Assembly (NCBI GenBank): GCA_043784065.1 | Contig: JAYVYR010000004.1 | Span: forward strand, 1 to 25,641 | Reading direction: 5' to 3' | From: Bog-756 sp043784065 | Lineage (GTDB): Bacteria > Actinomycetota > Acidimicrobiia > Acidimicrobiales > RAAP-2 | Length of the DNA: 25,641 nt | Made by a program: the position numbers and the translations under genes | The notes under the pieces: model-generated | Seen by the model: the letters and a program-made list of their open reading frames with translations, nothing else | Databases searched by the model: none | Told to the model about the DNA's origin: nothing | Shown here: positions 21,945 to 25,641 of the stretch, one piece after another | Position numbering within the stretch: position 1 is the first letter of the stretch | Layout of the letters: each line of letters begins with the position of its first letter

Positions 21945-22586
21945 CGCTGATAGTGCCTGCAGGACGTTCCCACGAGCACCCGATCACTGCGACTCTGGGG
22001 AGAAATTCTGATCTACTGGCCGTCCGGGCGAAAAGTGACGTCTGCCCAGAGGCCTTCGCGATGGAGGGACCTCATCCTTCCGACCAGTTGTCCGTGGTGG
22101 GCCGCTGCAGCACATCCACACCCATTGCCAGTTGTCCGCAGCCGACCTGCCACAACAACGTCACGCCACCTGCGACCGAAGCCATCTGGCACTTCGGATT
22201 TAGACGGGGAGGTGTGTCGTTAAAGGAATGTGATGACGATGTAGAAGATCGCCAGCACGAACCGTGCTGTGCGAGTGATGGAGGTTGGTCCTCCGGACCC
22301 GTCGTGCAGGCAAGTGGGTTGAAACCGCCGCAGTGTCATGCCGTTCAAGAGCCGGGGTGGGAAGCGACTGGGAAAAGGGCCCGCAGCCAGCGGGTCAGGT
22401 ATGCAGCGAGGAGACGAACCGCGTTGAACCCCTGCTGACGCATCGGAATAAGTTGTGATGGCATCAAAACCGTGATCCCTATCAATGGCGCCGCACAGGA
22501 CGTCCACGTCCGGAAAGGCTGCTGCATCGCATGCTTCATCCGCGCCACTCGTCAAGACGTGCCCCGGCGCGATGCGTGGGCATTCC
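21945..22586. other. Long stretch without a recognisable gene
   Basis: Open frames here are short, with skewed composition, and none resembles a known family. A minus-strand frame at 22220-22588 ends in a hydrophobic tail (RTARFVLAIFYIVITFL) and might be a decayed membrane protein, but support is thin. Confidence 0.4.
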
Positions 22587-22742
22587 ATGGCCGGTCAGCC
22601 CGAACCGGACACCGCAACCACCGAATCAACAACAGCAGAGGAGAAGGCCGCGGGAGAGCTCAAGGACACCCCGGACTGGGCTGAAGTCCAGAATCCATCG
22701 GTACAAGCTCCGGACCCAATCGGGTTTGACGGCGCAGCCTGA
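22587..22742 (+). CDS. Possible 51-residue acidic protein
   Basis: MAGQPEPDTATTESTTAEEK, then AAGELKDTPDWAEVQNPSVQ and a short end with PIGFDGAA. The composition is Glu/Asp/Thr/Pro rich and plausible for a small disordered protein, but no ribosome binding site or homologue is known to me. Confidence 0.3.
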   Translation: MAGQPEPDTATTESTTAEEKAAGELKDTPDWAEVQNPSVQAPDPIGFDGAA

Positions 22743-22825
22743 GGCGGCTTGCGCATTCTTGGCACACACGGGATCCAATCGTGCGTTCTTCAGATGAAGG
22801 GCTTGAGATGTCACTGTTGAACGGG

Positions 22826-22866
22826 GCGCGATCTCGCTTCTGCGAGTCGCGCACTATGCGATAGTG
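22826..22866 (-). terminator. Double hairpin downstream of the GH15 gene
   Basis: First (22826-22852): GCGCGA-t-CTCGC, loop TTCT, GCGAGTCGCGC, 11 pairs with one bulged T. Second (22852-22866): CACTAT-GCG-ATAGTG, 6 pairs. They lie 28-69 bases beyond the GH15 stop and probably end that transcript. Confidence 0.6.
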
Positions 22867-22894
22867 CTTCTCAACCAGCTACTGAGCAGGAGTT

Positions 22895-24730
22895 CTAGGT
22901 CCGATCCATGCCGTTCTTCAATAGATTGAATGCCGAATTGATCAGACCGACATGCGAGAACGCCTGTGGGAAGTTTCCGGCCAACCGACGATCCTTGACG
23001 TCGTACTCCTCAGACAAGAGGCCAACGTCGTTGCAGATCCCCAGGAGCCGTTCGAAGAGGGCCAGAGCTTCGGAGTGACGGCCTACTAGCGCAAGATTGT
23101 CGACGAGCCAGAAGCTACAGGCCAAGAACGCTCCCTCATCACCCTCCAGTCCATCGGATGCCTGGGTACCATCGGTGCGATAGCGGAGTACAAGGCCATC
23201 GGCGCACAACTCTTCCTGGATCACCTCCATGGTACGGATCACTCGGTCATCATCGGGAGGAAGGAACCCGACCAACGGGATCATCAGGAGGCTCGCATCG
23301 ATGTCATTGGAATCGTAGGCGCGGACGAAGCAACCTCGCTCACGGTCGACGGCGCGGTCGCACACCTCCTGGTGGATCTGGTCACGCACGTTCCTCCACC
23401 GTTCGACCGGGCCCTCAAGTCCGAATTGCTCGACCCCACCGACGGCCCGGTCCATCGCCACCCATGCCATGACCTTCGAGTGGGTGAAGTGGCGGCGCCC
23501 GGAACGGACCTCCCAGATTCCCTCATCGGGCTCGTGCCAGTTGCCTTCCACGTGCTCGGCGAGTGCCCGCTGGAAGGCCCACGCCGCCAGGTCCGGTTCC
23601 ATTCCTGATCGCCGGGCGCGGTGGAGTGCATCCATAACCTCTCCGTACACATCGAGTTGCACTTGAGCCGAGGCAGCATTGCCAGTCCGCACGGGATGCG
23701 AATCCTCGTAGCCGGGCAACCAGTCCAGCTCGAGCTCGATAAGTCGGCGTTCGCCTGTCAATCCATACATGATCTGGAGCTGGGCGGGATCGCCGGCTGC
23801 CGCGCGCAGTAGCCAACCCCGCCACGCCTCTGCCTCGTCGACATGACCGGCGCGGAGCATTGCCTCGAAGGTGAAGGATGCGTCCCGCAGCCAGCAATAG
23901 CGGTAGTCCCAGTTACGAGCACCGCCGAACTGCTCGGGAAGGGACGTCGTGGCCGCGGCCACCATGCCGCCGCTGGGACCATACGTGAGTGCTTTCAGGG
24001 TGATGAGCGAACGCACAACAGCCGACCGCCACGGGCCTTCATAGCGGCAACGGACACTCCATTGCCTCCACCAGTCGTCGGTCTTGGCCACTGCCGACTC
24101 AGCGTCACCTCCGCACGATCCTTCCTCGAAGTGTGGATGCCAAGTTAAGACGAAAGGGACACCTTCCCCGGGGACGGAATCGAACTCAGCGACCGTACGG
24201 AGATTCTCACCGACAGTATCGATCGCAGTGACAAGGCATATGAAATCGGGACCAGCGACACCGTGCAGATGATCGCCAATTCGCGTCATCCACGGGACGA
24301 CCCACCCGTAGTCGAACCTGACGACCAGCTCCATGCGCATGGGCACCCGGCCCGAGATGCCCTTGACGATCCGGACGACAGAGGCATGGTCAGACCGCAA
24401 CGGCATGCAGTCGATCACCCGCACCACACCGTCACGAGTGTGGAAGTCCGTCTCGAGAACCAGTGAGTCCTCCCGATATCGCCTGACGACCCGCTGGACG
24501 TCACCAACGGGTGCGATCTGCCAGTAGCCGTGCTCACTCCCGCCGAGCAGCGCCGCGAAGCAGGCGCCCGAATCGAACCGGGGCAAGCAGAGCCAGTCGA
24601 TCGATCCGTTGGTCCCGACAAGGGCGGCCGTATGGGTGTCGCCGATCAGTGCGTAGTCATCGATGGCCAGGGTCACCCGGTCCCATGGCTGTGAATCTGA
24701 CAGCGGTCCATCATCGGTCTCCTCGCTCAT
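22895..24730 (-). CDS. Glycoside hydrolase family 15 (trehalase / glucoamylase-like)
   Basis: 611 residues. IDDYALIGDTHTAALVGTNG begins the N-terminal beta-sandwich. The (alpha/alpha)6 barrel has RNWDYRYCWLRDASF and the late LLSEEYDVKDRRLAGNFPQA, which holds the catalytic Glu of this family. Actinobacterial members of this length are usually trehalases that split cytoplasmic trehalose, others are glucodextranase- or glucoamylase-like; no signal peptide is seen, which favours a cytoplasmic trehalase. The ATG at 24730 has AAGGGA 4 bases upstream; GTG 24766 gives a protein 12 residues longer. No related gene nearby. Confidence 0.9.
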   Translation of the reverse strand: MSEETDDGPLSDSQPWDRVTLAIDDYALIGDTHTAALVGTNGSIDWLCLPRFDSGACFAALLGGSEHGYWQIAPVGDVQRVVRRYREDSLVLETDFHTRDGVVRVIDCMPLRSDHASVVRIVKGISGRVPMRMELVVRFDYGWVVPWMTRIGDHLHGVAGPDFICLVTAIDTVGENLRTVAEFDSVPGEGVPFVLTWHPHFEEGSCGGDAESAVAKTDDWWRQWSVRCRYEGPWRSAVVRSLITLKALTYGPSGGMVAAATTSLPEQFGGARNWDYRYCWLRDASFTFEAMLRAGHVDEAEAWRGWLLRAAAGDPAQLQIMYGLTGERRLIELELDWLPGYEDSHPVRTGNAASAQVQLDVYGEVMDALHRARRSGMEPDLAAWAFQRALAEHVEGNWHEPDEGIWEVRSGRRHFTHSKVMAWVAMDRAVGGVEQFGLEGPVERWRNVRDQIHQEVCDRAVDRERGCFVRAYDSNDIDASLLMIPLVGFLPPDDDRVIRTMEVIQEELCADGLVLRYRTDGTQASDGLEGDEGAFLACSFWLVDNLALVGRHSEALALFERLLGICNDVGLLSEEYDVKDRRLAGNFPQAFSHVGLINSAFNLLKNGMDRT

Positions 24731-25132
24731 GGAATCCCTTGGGACGGCAGCCATCTCAACTGTCACCCTAAGGGAACTCGAGTAACGATGCCGATCGAAG
24801 TGGACGACGAGGCGTGAACGGATTAGTCGACGGCCTGATGACCCAGGAGACCAAGTCAGGCTCCAAGAAGCCTGGCAGCTCGGCCCAGCCCGGCCTGCTG
24901 GGTGATCGTCGATTTGCCCCAGCTCTCACCACCCGATTGCCGGAGAAGATGCGACTCCGAGCTCCCCAGGGACAGGTTGGAAGCACGCCGACTTGTCCAT
25001 CCCTTGTCCGTCCATTGGATTGAATTCGATGGATCGTGGCGGACTCAGTGGACTCGCCTAGCTTCTGACCAGGAAGGATGGCAATAGAGAGCACGGAGTA
25101 GACCTGCCTATCCACTCTCTCGAGGTGGGAAC

Positions 25133-25159
25133 ACGGGTTCGAACCCCGTTGGGACTGCA
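25133..25159 (+). other. tRNA 3'-end-like segment (T-arm plus acceptor strand)
   Basis: ACGGG-TTCGAAC-CCCGT is a perfect T-arm (5-bp stem, 7-base loop), followed by TGGGACT, G, CA in the places of acceptor strand, discriminator and a CCA-like end. No matching 5' acceptor strand (AGTCCCA) is found upstream, so no complete tRNA. Such 3' fragments are left where integrative elements use tRNA genes. Confidence 0.4.
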
Positions 25160-25187
25160 AGTGAAAGACCAGTTCACAAGCCATTGT

Positions 25188-25223
25188 CTCCGGCTGCTCC
25201 GGCTGCTCCGGCTGCTCCGGCTG
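25188..25223. repeat. Tandem repeat of CTCCGGCTG, four copies
   Basis: Four perfect 9-bp copies in a row. In phase with a codon grid it would encode a short Ala-Gly-Ala-type run on the minus strand, but I do not believe that frame is a gene. A likely slippage-prone locus. Confidence 0.85.
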
Positions 25224-25537
25224 CTGACCATCCCGTTGTCCATCTATGCAGGTACGGCCGGCTGGACAACGGTGAACTCACCAGACGGGGGGACGTAGTG
25301 CCTGGTGTTGAGCGTCTCGCAGGTTGAGCACCAACAGGCGGTCCGATGCCACCGAACATGAGCATGCCCGTCATGGTCATGGTGGTGGCGCCGGTCCTGT
25401 CCTGGTAGACCTCGCATTCTTCCGACATGACGGTGAGTTTGCGGTGGTTCCGGTCAGCGGCAATTCTCCCAACACGAGTTGGCCCTTCCGCCCACCGAGG
25501 TTGGATGTGATGCTGTCAACCGTGTAAAGACAAAGAC

Positions 25538-25641
25538 ATGATCCTGGTGCTCGACGAGGCCAGTGCAATCGAAGGAATCGCTCGTGGCGAGCACCGCTGT
25601 CACTGTGGTGGACGGATGCAGCCATGGGGGTATGCCCGAGT
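25538..25641 (+). CDS. DUF6431-like zinc-ribbon protein, N-terminal part (cut by window end)
   Basis: ATG at 25538 opens MILVLDEASAIEGIARGEHR, followed by CHCGGRMQPWGYAR, then the window ends in frame. The short helix before a CxC/CxxC-like knuckle and the PWG-AR motif resemble actinobacterial DUF6431 proteins, which often stand beside integrases and transposases. Only 34 residues are visible, so the call is provisional. Confidence 0.6.
   Translation, partial: MILVLDEASAIEGIARGEHRCHCGGRMQPWGYAR

Larger units (their letters stand above)
24767..25537. other. Region without convincing gene; tRNA scar and tandem repeat
   Basis: About 770 bases. Open frames are short and of odd composition. It carries a tRNA-T-arm-like segment (25133-25159) and a 9-bp tandem repeat (25188-25223). 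Looks like an eroded accessory boundary. Confidence 0.45.

Noticed and set aside
22220..22588. Minus-strand frame with hydrophobic tail
   Set aside because: No family, no ribosome binding site and mixed composition; possible remnant only.
1..25641. CRISPR arrays, complete tRNA or rRNA genes, riboswitches
   Set aside because: No regularly spaced repeats, no complete cloverleaf and no recognisable riboswitch core were found on reading both strands.

Overview
The window is high-GC DNA with GTG and TTG starts, many ATGA/GTGA stop-start overlaps and purine-rich ribosome binding sites. The protein families point to an actinobacterium: a Corynebacterium-type ArsR with an N-terminal Cys pair, an actinobacterial Cys-rich mini-protein, an actinobacterial-style GH15 enzyme and a DUF6431-like protein. 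An acidimicrobial-type lineage is my best guess, but it is an inference; no rRNA or other phylogenetic marker is present.

Layout. (1) 1-393: the end of a SAM methyltransferase cut by the window edge. (2) 631-3071: an arsenic island, arsI-acr3-arsC on the minus strand and arsR divergent on the plus strand, with two matching ArsR-type operators between them. (3) 3256-6773: mixed housekeeping and detoxification genes: two SAM methyltransferases (one like the METTL7/TMT1 thiol methyltransferases), a nitrobindin-like heme protein, a small membrane protein and a Nudix hydrolase of GDP-mannose hydrolase type. (4) 7070-15467: a sulfide / sulfane-sulfur regulon. A CsoR-family repressor with a Cys-Gly-Cys (CstR-like) sensor site lies inside an operon with an MMPL exporter, two YgaP-like (DUF2892) membrane proteins and a DsbA-like protein. 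Copies of one palindrome, ATACC-N6-GGTAT, stand before that operon (two copies), before the sulfide:quinone oxidoreductase operon and before a thioredoxin gene followed by a truncated DUF302 gene. (5) 15759-17309: tlpA-like and ccdA on the minus strand, a membrane thiol-disulfide relay. (6) 17852-21890: five plus-strand genes, DoxX-like, unknown membrane protein, acyl-CoA-dehydrogenase-fold flavoprotein, a periplasmic-binding-fold protein without signal peptide, and a radical SAM enzyme with a TusA-like N-terminal domain. I do not recognise this set as a described pathway and regard it as the best candidate for a new system. (7) 21891-25641: sparse DNA, a GH15 gene, a tRNA-T-arm-like scar, a 9-bp tandem repeat and the start of a DUF6431-like protein at the window end, which together look like a degraded mobile-element boundary.

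How it fits together. The regulon at 7070-15467 probably senses persulfides, oxidises sulfide to quinone-linked sulfane sulfur (Sqr) and handles the product with thioredoxin-like and YgaP-like proteins. CcdA/TlpA carries reducing power across the membrane, and the DoxX-radical-SAM cluster may make or break an organosulfur compound. These functional links rest on gene order, domain content and shared operators; none has been tested here.
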